Shown in pieces: positions 20,358 through 31,102 of a stretch of DNA of 64,000 nucleotides. The number at the start of each line of letters is the position of its first letter. The first letter of the stretch is position 1. Source of the stretch: Rhizophagus irregularis (taxonomy: Eukaryota > Glomeromycota > Glomeromycetes > Glomerales > Glomeraceae); the NCBI RefSeq assembly GCF_026210795.1, contig NC_089429.1, positions 62,001-126,000 on the forward strand, given 5' to 3'. The notes under the pieces are model-generated. The model did not search any database and was not told where the DNA came from. It saw only the letters and a list, made by a program, of their open reading frames with translations. The translations under genes and the position numbers were made by a program.

Positions 20358-23300
20358 CTAAGATGTCAATAAAAAGTGTAGGTAAACAACCACGGACGAG
20401 GGCGTAAGAGGACCAATTTGTAGAAGAAAAGGACCAGCATGAAAGCAGGTGAGTTTAGCAATAAAGGGAGTAGGATCAATATCAGCCAATTTTCCAGCTT
20501 CTTGAATTTTAGAAATCAAATGGTTTTGATAAGATTGGAGAATTTGTTGCATAGGTAGACGACGTTTTTTGCACATAAAAAGGTGCATCAGGTCTTCCAT
20601 GCGATCGATACAAGAACGGCAAGTTAATTCGTCCATGTATAAGTCTGGTCGAGTCCGCTTAAGCTTTTCCAATGTAGGTAAGTCGTCCAAGAAAAGTTTG
20701 AATTTAAAGGTTAAGTGTCTTGAAGCATGCTCAAGAGTAAAAGATGCATCATGAGAAGGCATGAAATTCAAGGTAAACCAAGTAAGTTCCCAGTCGACAA
20801 TATATTCTATATTAAATAATAATAAAGAAATAAAGTGAAATCGCGTTAAATTTAACAAATCACGCATTAACTGCGTTTGATAATACTGTTTAAGAAGGTG
20901 TCGTGGATTAGATTCACAAACGGCGTCATTGTCGTAAGTCAAGACGAAATCATGGGCAGAAGCAAGGTCCATTCCAGAAATCAAAATACTGGATGATGCG
21001 GTATGGGCAGTATTGGCCAGGGAGTCAGCAAAATCGTTCAAATAATTGCCAGAATGAGCTTTAACTTTAACAGGAAGAACTGTCAAATTCTTGGTAAGGA
21101 TAGTTCGTTCAATAATGGCCCAAAGCTCAAAATTTGTTGTTTTGTAGTAAAGACGGCTATTTGAGTAGACATAGGAAGAGCAACTTCGAAGGCCATCAAT
21201 GGCAGTTTGCGAGTCAGTATAAATAGTAACTTCTGAGTCGCGAGGAGAAATGGTTAAAACTGCGTAAATAGCGGCAGCTTCAGCACGAGAAGAAGAAGGA
21301 TTATCTCGAATGATGCCATGTGCATAAGTGGCAATGGAATTAGGAAAACCAGCATCAGGTACGATTTGTATCCAAGACCAGCCCATAGAAACATTAGGAG
21401 TGCCTAGATTAATAAGAGACCCATCAGTGAAAAAGATATAACGTGAGTCTGAAGACACAACCAACGGCGAATTTGCAAAAACAGCAGCAGCTGAGGATTC
21501 AATAGTGATAAGAGGAGCGGAAACTTCAACAATATCATCAGGAGGAGAGTCAAAATCAAAATCCAATCGACTGTAATAAAGACGGACACCATCTTCGATA
21601 TCAGCCCAGGTAAAAGGAGAGGATACTGCAGAAGTATGACGTCTAATGCGCTCATTGATGGTGGGCAGAATAAGCGAATGTTGTAGAGAAACCGTAGGCG
21701 TACAAAGGGTTAAATCAGCATTCCGTTTTTTGGAAGGAGGCAAAGGAGTATGAGCAGCACAACCAGGGCAAGGAGAGAGTCTAATGAGGTCACCAGGCGA
21801 AGATTCACAATCAGGAGAGACCCAGTGAACAATAGAACAAGTACCACGACTTGCTTGAACTAAAAGTTGTTTGCCAAAGATGGGAGAACCGTAGTCGTCT
21901 AACGTGACAATCCAATTTTTTGTAGTGGTAGGAGAGGACAGGCAAGGAGTCAATTCATAAAATGAAGAGTCAATCGTAGGCGTAGTAATGAACTGGCTCA
22001 GCAAACGATTGTTGGTGTCAGGAATGGTAGTAGCTTGCTGGATATCTTTATACCAATAAGGGATACAGCCAGGGCCACGTCGTCCAACCAAATTGTCATA
22101 GTAGGCTTTCCAAGAAATTAAATGAGTCCCTTGAGGAGTAACAAGCTGAGATAAATAAAATAAATGCCGTTTTCGCAAAATAGGGAAATAGGCTTTAAAC
22201 GCTTTAGGTGTCATGCATTCAAATAAGGGAACGCGTCCATCCATCAAAGTCAGGTTCGGAAGCTTCGAAAGTTGAGTATGAAGCAAACGAAAAGGAGTAG
22301 AGGATAAGAGAGCAATAGTGCATGCGATATAATCTTTCTTAAAAGAAAAAAGAGAAGACCATATAGACCAATCCTTAATTAAAAGGGGAGAAATAGGAAT
22401 TAAAAAATTATATTGAATCAAACTCAATCTATAAATAAAAAGAGATTGAATAAAAGAAAAGGAAGAATTAGCCATTAAAAATAAATTAGTAATATGACAT
22501 TGTCGTTGATGAGCAAATAAATTTATCAAGCCCAAGGCTTGAGATAAAAATAAAATGGGATTTGGTAAAGAGCGAGAAAAATTTGCTTTGTGCTTTACAA
22601 CAGATCGTATACTTCTCGTTATTAGGTGGCAGTCAGATTCAGACAAGTGAGTAACTTGCATCCGGTATTCAAGTTTCGGTATAAGGACAGCATTATGTAA
22701 ATAAACAACTTGTTTGGATGAGAGCTTTGCAGGGCGGATGGTTGCAGCGAAAGAGCAGCATTCACGTTTGAGTTGTTTCTTGACAAAATCCCGGGAGCTT
22801 TTAATGTTAAACCAAACACCTAAAAAACGAAAAGAAGTTGTCATAGAAATTGGGGTAATGGTAATGGAAGGAACACTATTTAATGAGGATAAATCTAAAT
22901 TAAAAGTAATAGGAGATAAAGTGGAATTCGAAGTCAAAGGCAACGAATTAGTAATTAACACATATTTGTTGTGATTGGCAGAAGTGTTATTAATTTGATA
23001 AAATTCTTCTGTAATGGATAACATAAATTCCATGCCAGTCCTCGACGAGGAAATAAGAGTAGAGTCATCCATAAATACTAAATTATTAATCTTCAAATCG
23101 GAAGAAGGATTGGGAGAATCAATTAAGGATGGTGTAGAAAGAACATAAGGGTCCATCATTTCATGCTTCAAGACAGTAAGTAAGGGATCAATATAAATAA
23201 CCCATAAGAGAGGAGAAATAACTTCGCCTTGGTCAATACCAATGCGAACCCTATAAGCAGGCGTGGATCCATGAGCAGTGAAAACGCTATTAATGCGTTT

Positions 23301-25613
23301 TGTGAAAAGGGAAAGAATAAACTTAATAGCAGAAGCTGGAAGACGTATTCGTTCTAAAGCGAAACGTAACATTGTCAAATCAACCGAATCAAAAGCTTTA
23401 GAAATGTCTTGAGAGAGAATCCAAAGTGGGTTTTTGTTGACATCAGCATCATGGATAATAGATTCTAGAGTAATAATAGGGTCGCGGCAAGAACCACCAG
23501 GAAGACCAGCGAAGTTACCACCTTTAAGAACATCATGTGTAGCCATAATAGTAGAAAGGCGATTATAAAAGAGTTTGACAAGAGATTTTCTAATCACTTC
23601 AAGTAAAGTAATAGGACGAGTATTTTTCAATTGACATTTCCATTCGTGAGGTTTGGGAATGGGAAAAACCATTGCCTGTCGCCATAAGTCAGGAATATCA
23701 GCTTTGGAAAGGCATGCTTGAATCAAAATGAGGAGTAAAGCCGAGGTACGAGATCCGAGATGTTTGAGCATTTCATAAGTGATCATGGAAGGACCTGAGG
23801 CTTTACCGTTAGGAGTAGAAGAAACAGTGGTTAACCATTCGTCAAGGGTAGGGGGATTCATCAAAGAATCATAGATGGAGGAGGGCACATCATCCATAGG
23901 TTGGTAAACAGAAGACCATCTATCAGGTAATGTATCTACAGATACAGGAGGAGTGGATTTTATAGGTACAAAGTTTTGGAAATGGTTAACAACAGCATCG
24001 TCTATATCCTTGGGAGCAGTTAATAACTGAGGGTGAGTGGGATGATCAACAAAGACACGATCCAAAGTGATACGGCGGCGGGTGCGAGAAAGCGCTGAAT
24101 CAATGAAAGAGGAAAGGTCAGTTTCAAAATTATTGTTCCTATCGTCCAAATGAGCACGAATGGAGGAGTCTTGGAATTCTTTTTCTTGAAGTAAATGAAA
24201 TCCCCGTAAGGATTTTGAAATATTGGATAAATCATCAAGAAGTGACTTAAAATCATCTTGTCGACATGATGAAAGAGAAGAGGGCAAAGTAAGAACGAAA
24301 GTAAATACTTTCTTATATAATTGCAAAATGTTTTGAAGTCTGATTAAATGAATAGACCACTTATGTTCATGAGCGGCAGAATAAGTTGAAGGATATTTGC
24401 GCAATAAACGTATTGAATGCATAAGGCGATTTAAAAACCGATAATGTTGGGTTAAAATTTCCAGATCTTTAGGAACCTTAGGAGTATAATTATTGCCAAC
24501 AGTGGAAGAAGGTAGTGTAGCGTTGGCAGCTTTAAGAATTCGTGATTGGAGATATTCGCACATTTGATTGATATGCCAAGAGGAAAAGGTTGAAGGTGAG
24601 ACGTCACATAAAGCATCAGCTTTATCAGCAAATTCCGTCCATTGAATTTCAGTTACAGAATCAAATTTGAAGACGCGATGGGTTCGGCGCTTAAGTTGTC
24701 GAGCGCGAGCCAATTTGGTAGAGGCAAAAAGTAAAGACATATCATAGTATGTTATGACGGGGTTATGATCAGATGTGCAAACATCTTGAGCATTAAAAAT
24801 GCAAGCAGTAAGAGCAAATCCTTTGAGAAGAGGGCAGGACCATACATAATCAACTCGAGTAATGTGATCATTGCGATGAAAGGTACCTAAGGAGTCGGAA
24901 AGATTAATAGGAGTATAGTCTTCATATCCGTGAGAGAGGAGATGAAAAAATAATCGGTGAATATGTTTTGAAGCAACTTGAGGTTGATTGAAGTAAATAG
25001 GGTAATATTTGTCTAAATGCATATTGAAATCGCCACAAACAGCATGGTAAAAGCCAGCATGTTTAGTAAGGGTAAGTTGTTGAATGAGCAAATCAATAGT
25101 ATCAGTGCGCAGAACACTTTCAGCAGGGGGAGGGATATAAATAACAAATATACGCAATTTAATATTGCCTTTGAAATATAAATCAACAGAAAGTAACCGT
25201 GAAGAATGCGATTTAAAATCTTGAACATGTGAAGCAAGGGAATTTTCTATAAAAAGAGAAACACCACCAGAAGAGAGAATTTGTTTAGAAGTATCCAAAT
25301 TAGAAGAGAACACAGTATAATTAGAAATACGTTTGGATAAAAACTTCATTTGTTTAGGGTGAAGATGGGTATCCACGATACCACCAAAGGAAATATGTTT
25401 TAAGGAAAAGAAAGTAGAAATTTCTTCTAATTTGGTCTGACCGTGCATTTTGAGGCCATTGACATTAAAAGAGGAAATATTAAATGAATTGGGGATAGGA
25501 GAAGTGTTACTAGGAGAAGAAAATAATGATTCATGTGAAAAAAATTCAGTAACATTATCGGGGTTGGGAGGGTTTCGTACAAAGGTGTCATAATTAAAAT
25601 TATTGTCCGACAT
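20358..25613 (-). CDS. LINE A ORF2: endonuclease, reverse transcriptase, RNase H
   Basis: An uninterrupted frame of 1751 codons starting at ATG 25613, the replicase for target-primed reverse transcription. The apurinic-type endonuclease covers about residues 45-295: SSFNVNGL, VCGDFNMHLD near 197, SDHNP near 283. Reverse transcriptase covers about 620-900: QDISKAFDSVDL near 740, GIDQGEVISPLLW near 792, and FMDDSTL near 848 (Met where Ala is usual). RNase H covers about 1395-1530: FFTDGSL, SSRAEAAAIYAVL, IYTDSQTAIDGL, NDFADSLA. A Zn motif CRSCIDRMEDLMHLFMC lies near 1660. All key acidic residues appear present. The final 20 residues are out of family frame: a frameshift near 20450-20400 moves the conserved C-terminus into the frame at 20352-19987. 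Confidence 0.9.
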   Translation of the reverse strand: MSDNNFNYDTFVRNPPNPDNVTEFFSHESLFSSPSNTSPIPNSFNISSFNVNGLKMHGQTKLEEISTFFSLKHISFGGIVDTHLHPKQMKFLSKRISNYTVFSSNLDTSKQILSSGGVSLFIENSLASHVQDFKSHSSRLLSVDLYFKGNIKLRIFVIYIPPPAESVLRTDTIDLLIQQLTLTKHAGFYHAVCGDFNMHLDKYYPIYFNQPQVASKHIHRLFFHLLSHGYEDYTPINLSDSLGTFHRNDHITRVDYVWSCPLLKGFALTACIFNAQDVCTSDHNPVITYYDMSLLFASTKLARARQLKRRTHRVFKFDSVTEIQWTEFADKADALCDVSPSTFSSWHINQMCEYLQSRILKAANATLPSSTVGNNYTPKVPKDLEILTQHYRFLNRLMHSIRLLRKYPSTYSAAHEHKWSIHLIRLQNILQLYKKVFTFVLTLPSSLSSCRQDDFKSLLDDLSNISKSLRGFHLLQEKEFQDSSIRAHLDDRNNNFETDLSSFIDSALSRTRRRITLDRVFVDHPTHPQLLTAPKDIDDAVVNHFQNFVPIKSTPPVSVDTLPDRWSSVYQPMDDVPSSIYDSLMNPPTLDEWLTTVSSTPNGKASGPSMITYEMLKHLGSRTSALLLILIQACLSKADIPDLWRQAMVFPIPKPHEWKCQLKNTRPITLLEVIRKSLVKLFYNRLSTIMATHDVLKGGNFAGLPGGSCRDPIITLESIIHDADVNKNPLWILSQDISKAFDSVDLTMLRFALERIRLPASAIKFILSLFTKRINSVFTAHGSTPAYRVRIGIDQGEVISPLLWVIYIDPLLTVLKHEMMDPYVLSTPSLIDSPNPSSDLKINNLVFMDDSTLISSSRTGMEFMLSITEEFYQINNTSANHNKYVLITNSLPLTSNSTLSPITFNLDLSSLNSVPSITITPISMTTSFRFLGVWFNIKSSRDFVKKQLKRECCSFAATIRPAKLSSKQVVYLHNAVLIPKLEYRMQVTHLSESDCHLITRSIRSVVKHKANFSRSLPNPILFLSQALGLINLFAHQRQCHITNLFLMANSSFSFIQSLFIYRLSLIQYNFLIPISPLLIKDWSIWSSLFSFKKDYIACTIALLSSTPFRLLHTQLSKLPNLTLMDGRVPLFECMTPKAFKAYFPILRKRHLFYLSQLVTPQGTHLISWKAYYDNLVGRRGPGCIPYWYKDIQQATTIPDTNNRLLSQFITTPTIDSSFYELTPCLSSPTTTKNWIVTLDDYGSPIFGKQLLVQASRGTCSIVHWVSPDCESSPGDLIRLSPCPGCAAHTPLPPSKKRNADLTLCTPTVSLQHSLILPTINERIRRHTSAVSSPFTWADIEDGVRLYYSRLDFDFDSPPDDIVEVSAPLITIESSAAAVFANSPLVVSSDSRYIFFTDGSLINLGTPNVSMGWSWIQIVPDAGFPNSIATYAHGIIRDNPSSSRAEAAAIYAVLTISPRDSEVTIYTDSQTAIDGLRSCSSYVYSNSRLYYKTTNFELWAIIERTILTKNLTVLPVKVKAHSGNYLNDFADSLANTAHTASSSILISGMDLASAHDFVLTYDNDAVCESNPRHLLKQYYQTQLMRDLLNLTRFHFISLLLFNIEYIVDWELTWFTLNFMPSHDASFTLEHASRHLTFKFKLFLDDLPTLEKLKRTRPDLYMDELTCRSCIDRMEDLMHLFMCKKRRLPMQQILQSYQNHLISKIQEAGKLADIDPTPFIAKLTCFHAGPFLLQIGPLTPSSVVVYLHFLLTS

Positions 25614-25663
25614 TAAAACACAATGATAAAAACAGTCGGGGAGATAAGATTTGAAGAAGAAAA

Positions 25664-27794
25664 TTAAATAGAAGAAGCTGAATCAGCTTGTTCTAGGGGA
25701 GCACCACCAATGGAGCTAATGAATTGTTTGATATGACCAGTAAGTTGGTCCAATTTACTTTCAATAACGACTCTACTATTTTTGAGATCATTAATTTCTT
25801 CTTGCGTGGAGGAGATAGGGGTAAAGGGAGGAGCATTTGGAGAAAGGTGAGAAGAAGGAAGTGATGTGTCAGGAATAGTAGTGAATGTAGGCGAAGGTCG
25901 CGTTAAAATGCTTTTGGGGGGCAGTAAAGATTTAGCGGAAGACTGAATATTAAGCGGAACATGAGTTACAGGGGCATCTTCTTGCATGAGGTCCGGTTCA
26001 GGTTCATTGGGCACAGGAAGTGGATCGAGGCCAAGGTGTGATTCAATACGAGTCATCCGTTGGTCAGCAAGTTCAAGAGCGGAGATGCGTTTGTGAAAGT
26101 TGGCAACTTCACATTGTAAATCTCGCAAAAGGTTTAAAATGTTATTAGCATCATCAGGAGATAATGCAGAGTTAGGAGTTTGTCGGGGTAAGGGACGTGC
26201 TGTAGAACGAGAGGAGGAAGAAAAGGAGACAGATCGTTCTTTACTATTATGGCGGGCACGTTGAGAAGTATTGGGAGGGGGTTTGTTATGATTACTATTA
26301 TCATTATTAGTGCGGTCATGGGAAGCGTTATTGGCTCGTCCAGAATTGGGAGCAGATCGATCTTTAGATTTGGAGCGAGATCGAGAGCGAGAACGTGCAT
26401 TGGCAATATTAGAATTGGAGCGGAGGTTGATTAACATTGAATCGTTCTTTGAGTTTTGCAACAGGGTCGCGAGTGCGGCTTCTACCTCTGGTTTGTTTGA
26501 GTGGGCAAAAATTAGGAGCACAACCTAGTTTGCCACATCTGCGACAAAGTTTATTAGTATTATCGGGGGAGGACCAGAAAAGCACTTTGCCTTGGAAGCT
26601 AACAGTCTGTTCCATAGCAGCATCCATGGTTTCTTGGGAGTTGAAGGTGACATAAGCCCATCTTTTGGGTTTGTAGGAATTTAAAGAAAGAGGAACATTG
26701 ACAGCTTTTGCACCAAGTTCGCGTGTAAGAGGAGCCAAGTTGATATCCTTAACATTGGGAGGAAGTTGAGTGAGGGTGGCAACGTATTGATGGCGCGCAG
26801 CCTTTTGATCCACAGTATAGAAACATGGAGTTATTCGGAGACAGGTGGAGAAACAGTAAACAGCCCATTGGTCAGTAAAACGAGCAATTGAATCGGCGTG
26901 ATCATACACAATACGGGTTTGCTGGACTTTAGCATTAGGCCTGGAGAAGAGGCGACAAGAGGTAATATTACCAAATTTTTTGAAATAGGCCATGAGGTTG
27001 TCTTTTTTAATGAAGAAAGGGATATCGGTAACTTGGATAGCCCGGAGATCTTCATTGGATCGGAGTTGGCGAGGATCATGTGCATGAAAGATTAAGTCAG
27101 GGAACTCAGGATGGGTGGAACCAACGCACAAATCGCGTGCTTCAGCTGTATGGAAGTGGATAACGAGGCGTTTAGCCTCACCAGAACCTGTCATACGAGC
27201 TTTTCCAGTGAATGACTCGTACGTTTCTAAGAAAAGGTTATTCACAGCCTCAATAAGGGCTTTATTGGTAGGGAATTTCTTGAGTGATTCGGGGGCAGCA
27301 TTCGGCGCAGCCGCAGCCTGAAAATCATCTCTGGTTATGGCAAAGGTCACCACTGGATCTGGGGTTTCGATCGCCATCAGGAGCACCATTAGTATCCAAA
27401 TTGGGCGACGCGTTAGGGGGTTGTTGCAAGTCTTTGTTTGAATTGGCTACGCATGCATGGACGCGTCCACATTTCCAGAAGACGCGACGTGACCGGGCGC
27501 AGTTGGCGCAGCAGATTTTTTCGGGGAGGAGGTCAAAGTATTTTCGCCAGAGATATTTTGTTGAGGAGAAGAGGAAAATCCATCTACTCCAACGTCAGCC
27601 GTCTGGTCATCGGCAACGTAGTCTTCTTCCATAGAATTATCGGTAATTGTGCGATTACGTTTCTGCTGGACAGTGTTTTCGCCATCAGAGCTTGAGTTAT
27701 CAGAGTTATTGTTATTTTTTCGTTCTTGACGGGAAGTTTTCCTACTGTTAGGGTTATGACTTCCACGGCCTCTCTTGGCATAGTTACCAGACAT
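25664..27794 (-). pseudogene. LINE A ORF1: RNA-binding protein with zinc knuckle, two breaks
   Basis: The N-terminal part 27794-27447 (MSGNYAKRGRGSHN) ends at an in-frame TAG. The same frame continues at 27446-26409 with two RRM-like folds (LRAIQVTDIPFFIKKDNLMA, then KRWAYVTFNSQETMDAAMEQ) and a zinc knuckle CRRCGKLGCAPNFC. A frameshift near 26430 leads into 26521-25664: an Arg/Ser-rich stretch (ARSRSRSRSKSKDRS) and a helical C-terminus (LLRDLQCEVANFHKRISALE). Compared with the intact ORF1 of LINE C, one stop and one frameshift disable it. Role: binding of LINE RNA to form the ribonucleoprotein. Confidence 0.8.
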
Positions 27795-27926
27795 AGTAGA
27801 GGGCTTTGAGTTGGGAATATATAAAATATAAAATTTTATTAGTAGCTTGTATTATTTTTTTAAAAATAATAAAAAAAAATATTTTTCGTCGGAAATTTTC
27901 GTTGTTGAAAAATTCAGGAGAGAGTT

Positions 27927-28219
27927 ACTGGTCAAAAACCAATATATCGGGTAGCAGATATGTATCAGATATGTACCCGATATGTGTAGTATTAATGCAG
28001 AAAATCGGGTACCCGATATGTGTAAGATATATGTAAATATATATATCATATACATATCGGGTACCGATATGTATATGATATGTAAATGATATGTAGACGA
28101 TATATATATTTACATATATCTTACACATATCGGGTACCCGATTTTCTGCATTAATACTACACATATCGGGTACATATCTGATACATATCTGCTACCCGAT
28201 ATATTGGTTTTTGACCAGT
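27927..28219. mobile_element. MITE with 121-bp perfect inverted arms
   Basis: 27927-28047 and 28099-28219 are exact reverse complements, separated by a 51-bp spacer that itself holds a smaller palindrome (ATATCGGGTACCGATAT). The ends read TACTGGTCAAAAACC, with TA on both sides, which fits Tc1/mariner-type insertion. The interior is rich in ATATCGGGTACCCGAT-like motifs. It inserted at the 5' edge of LINE A. Its first 15 bases match the arm of the split palindrome at 19713, so the two are related families. Confidence 0.9.
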
Positions 28220-28267
28220 ATAAAGATAAAGGCTACTATGCCACGTTTGCCTGGTTTTTGACCAGTG
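28220..28267 (-). repeat. Right arm of the palindromic MITE split by LINE A
   Basis: Exact reverse complement of 19713-19760. Confidence 0.85.
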
Positions 28268-29880
28268 TATTACTAATTCTTTTTAACAAATTTTAATAAA
28301 TTCTTTATAATAATTACAGTTATTTGTAATTTAATAGAATCACATTTTTCCAATATGTCTTATTTTATTTTAACTGCGGCTAACACTTCAAATGAGCTTG
28401 CAAAAGTTACAACACTTTTCTTATCTGCAGTTAAAAAACAGCCAAAATTGATGAAATCCTTTCATATAGAAGTTAAGATTTCTGATGAATGATGATAGTA
28501 TTCTATTACGAGTTTGTCTTAACTCCATATTATAGTATGATGTATATCTTTATAACAAATTCAGAACTGAAGTGATTATAATTATAAAGGAATATATTAC
28601 AACCACACAGAAGATAATCCCACCTGAAGAAGATGAACCATCTATAGTAAATTTAAATTGTGAAGATCTTGAAAAAAATAAGGCATATACTTGATGTAAT
28701 AGGACTAATTATCATGATAAATCTCTTTGTGATAAGTTTAATATTTGTATATTCACATAATTGCCATTTTTATCATGACACTTATCAATCTATTAACCTT
28801 TTTGTAGAATATGATTATATTAAGTATATATGTGCAAATCTGAGATTCTTAAGAAGAAATTTGCAATTTTTATTGCACTATAAAACTTATCCTTCAGAAG
28901 CTCTTTACAAAAGATTATGTTGTGTTATTGTGATGGGAAATTATTAGAGAATTGTTCTTTGCATCTTATTTTAATAAAAAGAAAGACAATCACTGTGATA
29001 ATAAGAAATTGTTATAATGAACTAATTTCTGGTCGGTTTTGTTAAAAGTTAAACTATTGAAATTCCACACCATGGCAGTTAATTTTGGCTGGTGAAAGTT
29101 AGCTCAGTTGCATAATAAATATATGCAGACATGCTATACATATGTCTACTTATTGTTTAATAAAGAAGCTTAGGAGGTGATGAAGGAAAAGGTGACAAAT
29201 AATGAGCTAATCTCAAAACTGAATATCTGAAATTATCCCAGGCTGAACTATTTGCTAGTGGGCTGTATGGAGCTAGAAAAATAGCATTTGCAATTAGAGA
29301 AAAGTCAATATATATCAAGCAGTATTAAGAAACTAATAGATTTTGTCAATGAACTAACAAAAGCAATAAAAACTACCAATGATTCTGTTAATGCATTAAC
29401 AAAGAAAGATTTCAGGAAGGATTCAGTTCTCTTATTAAAGCAATCGATAAACTTGCACGTTCAGAGAATTCTTAATCTGCTGTAAGGCAAATTACGTAAT
29501 ATTAATAAAAAAGTTCAATTCAGAAAATTATATTAAAGCATGAATATTATATTTGTATTTTGTAATGGCAATGTATTCGCAAAATTTATTATTTAGTATA
29601 TTAGCATTTAGTAATGAGATATAGCTTTTTTATATAGTTTCGCTATTATATTAATAATTTCTAGTCATGAATATGAATGAAAGGTCTGTGTGATGGTAAA
29701 TTCCAACATAACACTTTTTTTTTACCTGAGCATAATCACCCTATAAAAGCGTTATGTTACAATCTATTAATAAACTGGCAGTCAAGAGTGCGTCATGCTC
29801 AAAAGTTCTATCATACGCAACTTGAATTATAGTTGTTAAATGTTAAAATGAAATGAAAAGGGATATGATTTTTCGTAGAT
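28268..29880. other. AT-rich stretch with short broken frames only
   Basis: Small plus-strand frames occur, for example 28355-28492 (SYFILTAANTSNELAKVTT), 28600-28675 (PPEEDEPSIVNLNCEDLE) and 29290-29485 (KLIDFVNELTKAIKTTNDS). They look like relics of coding DNA but I cannot assign them. Stops separate them and no intron pattern joins them. Confidence 0.4.
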
Positions 29881-29884
29881 TCAT

Positions 29885-30240
29885 CTCGGCCCAAAAAGAT
29901 AACTTCGAAAACATTGTCAGAATTTCAGAATACAAGAAATATAGGAGTACATCATCAAAATTCAAAATATACAACCTATATGTGATATGCCATTATACAT
30001 ACTATTAATGGAAAGGGTACAATCATTAACTACTCTGATTTGGATGATAATTGCATCTATAATACGAGTAGAACTGAATACTGAATTTCACTAACTGAAG
30101 ACTTCCTCAAAGATGACACAAAATTGTGTAAGAGTGTAAAGAGTGTTTTAGAAGTGATCGTAGGATTATTAAAGGATAGAGCAGTAGGTAGTGAGGAATC
30201 TGCAACTAAGAAGCGCCATGTAGAAGAGATAATTAAGTAA
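29885..30240 (+). pseudogene. C-terminal relic of a SAM-family gene
   Basis: The plus strand reads NGKGTIINYSDLDDNCIYNT, a frame break near 30085, then SLTEDFLKDDTKLCKSVKSV and VLEVIVGLLKDRAVGSEESA, ending at TAA 30238-30240. The last block aligns with KKVLGVVVG and the out-of-frame DRACAEDDS tail of the gene at 9848-10866. It is the first member of a decayed second cassette. Confidence 0.6.
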
Positions 30241-30244
30241 TTGT

Positions 30245-30366
30245 TATCAGTCATGTTGTAGATGATAACTGATTTACCACTAGGATTGCTATGTATATCA
30301 TATGGCCGAAGGCCACATGATAGAGTAGCATCCTAGTGTAAATCAGTTATCATAAACATGACTGAT
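30245..30366. repeat. Near-perfect 120-bp palindrome (foldback MITE)
   Basis: Arms starting TATCAGTCATGTT and GATAACTGATTTAC return in reverse order and complement at 30320-30366, with the turn at GGCCGAAGGCC. A few mismatches lie in the arms. It begins immediately after the stop codon of the SAM-family relic. Confidence 0.8.
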
Positions 30367-30429
30367 AATAAAGTTATTGGATATGTATGACGTAAAGCAA
30401 CTGAGACCTTTTCGCGTATCTTATTTATT

Positions 30430-30520
30430 ATTTTATAATAATGTGATCAAAATTTTGTATATCACTAATTATAAAGTGACCAAAATTTGTGTATCACTAT
30501 TATAAAGTGATCAATAACAT
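30430..30520. repeat. Short direct repeats of a TATAAAGTGATC motif
   Basis: The motif TATAAAGTGAYC with AAAATTTTGTATATCACT-like spacing occurs about 2.5 times. Its halves are complementary (GTGAT and ATCAC), giving local hairpins. Confidence 0.55.
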
Positions 30521-31102
30521 ACGTGAAAAATGTCCAGTTACATAGAACATATACAATAAGAAATAGGACACTAGCATAGATTCCATAGAAAATTCGTCAC
30601 GTATCGCAGGCTACGTCACAAACTCTGTATTTATTTTTGCATGTATTAATAAAAAAATTTTCTTGGAAAAAGTGATCTGTGTGACAATTTGTCACGCGCA
30701 CATTATTTTTTTATCTATCGTTCATATGTACTAATTCGAACTTTTGAATTATTCCGTCTCGTATAAAAAATATTATTGAATATGTAATCTGAGATTGATT
30801 CGAAGCTCTTAGAAAGAAGTTACTAAAGTTTAAGGCTGTGAATGCGAAATTGAAACATATAAAGAGAATTTTATTGGTTACAATTTTAGCGTAACTCAAT
30901 CAACCAATTTTGAACTAGCCCAATCTTGAAATGGCCTAGTGTACTGATGGATTAAAATAATAAAATGTGGCTTTGTTTTAAGTAATCTATAGTTCACAAT
31001 CTCTAGCAATTTTCTAACGAAAATGTCAAGTACTTACACGGTTACACCGGCTCAGGTGGATCAACTGGATCATCCGACAAAGCAGTTCTGACTTCTGATA
31101 CT

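Larger units (their letters stand above)
19761..27926 (-). mobile_element. LINE A: nearly full-length non-LTR retrotransposon
   Basis: It spans about 8.2 kb on the minus strand. The 5' untranslated part (27926-27795) resembles that of LINEs C-F (AACTCTCTCCTGAATTTTT against AACTCTTTCCTGAATTTTT). ORF1 lies at 27794-25664 and ORF2 at 25613-19987, followed by an AT-rich 3' region without poly(A). Endonuclease, RT and RNase H together in a fungus suggest the Tad/I-like group; this assignment is an inference. It is inserted at the centre of the palindromic MITE whose arms are at 19713 and 28220. Confidence 0.85.
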
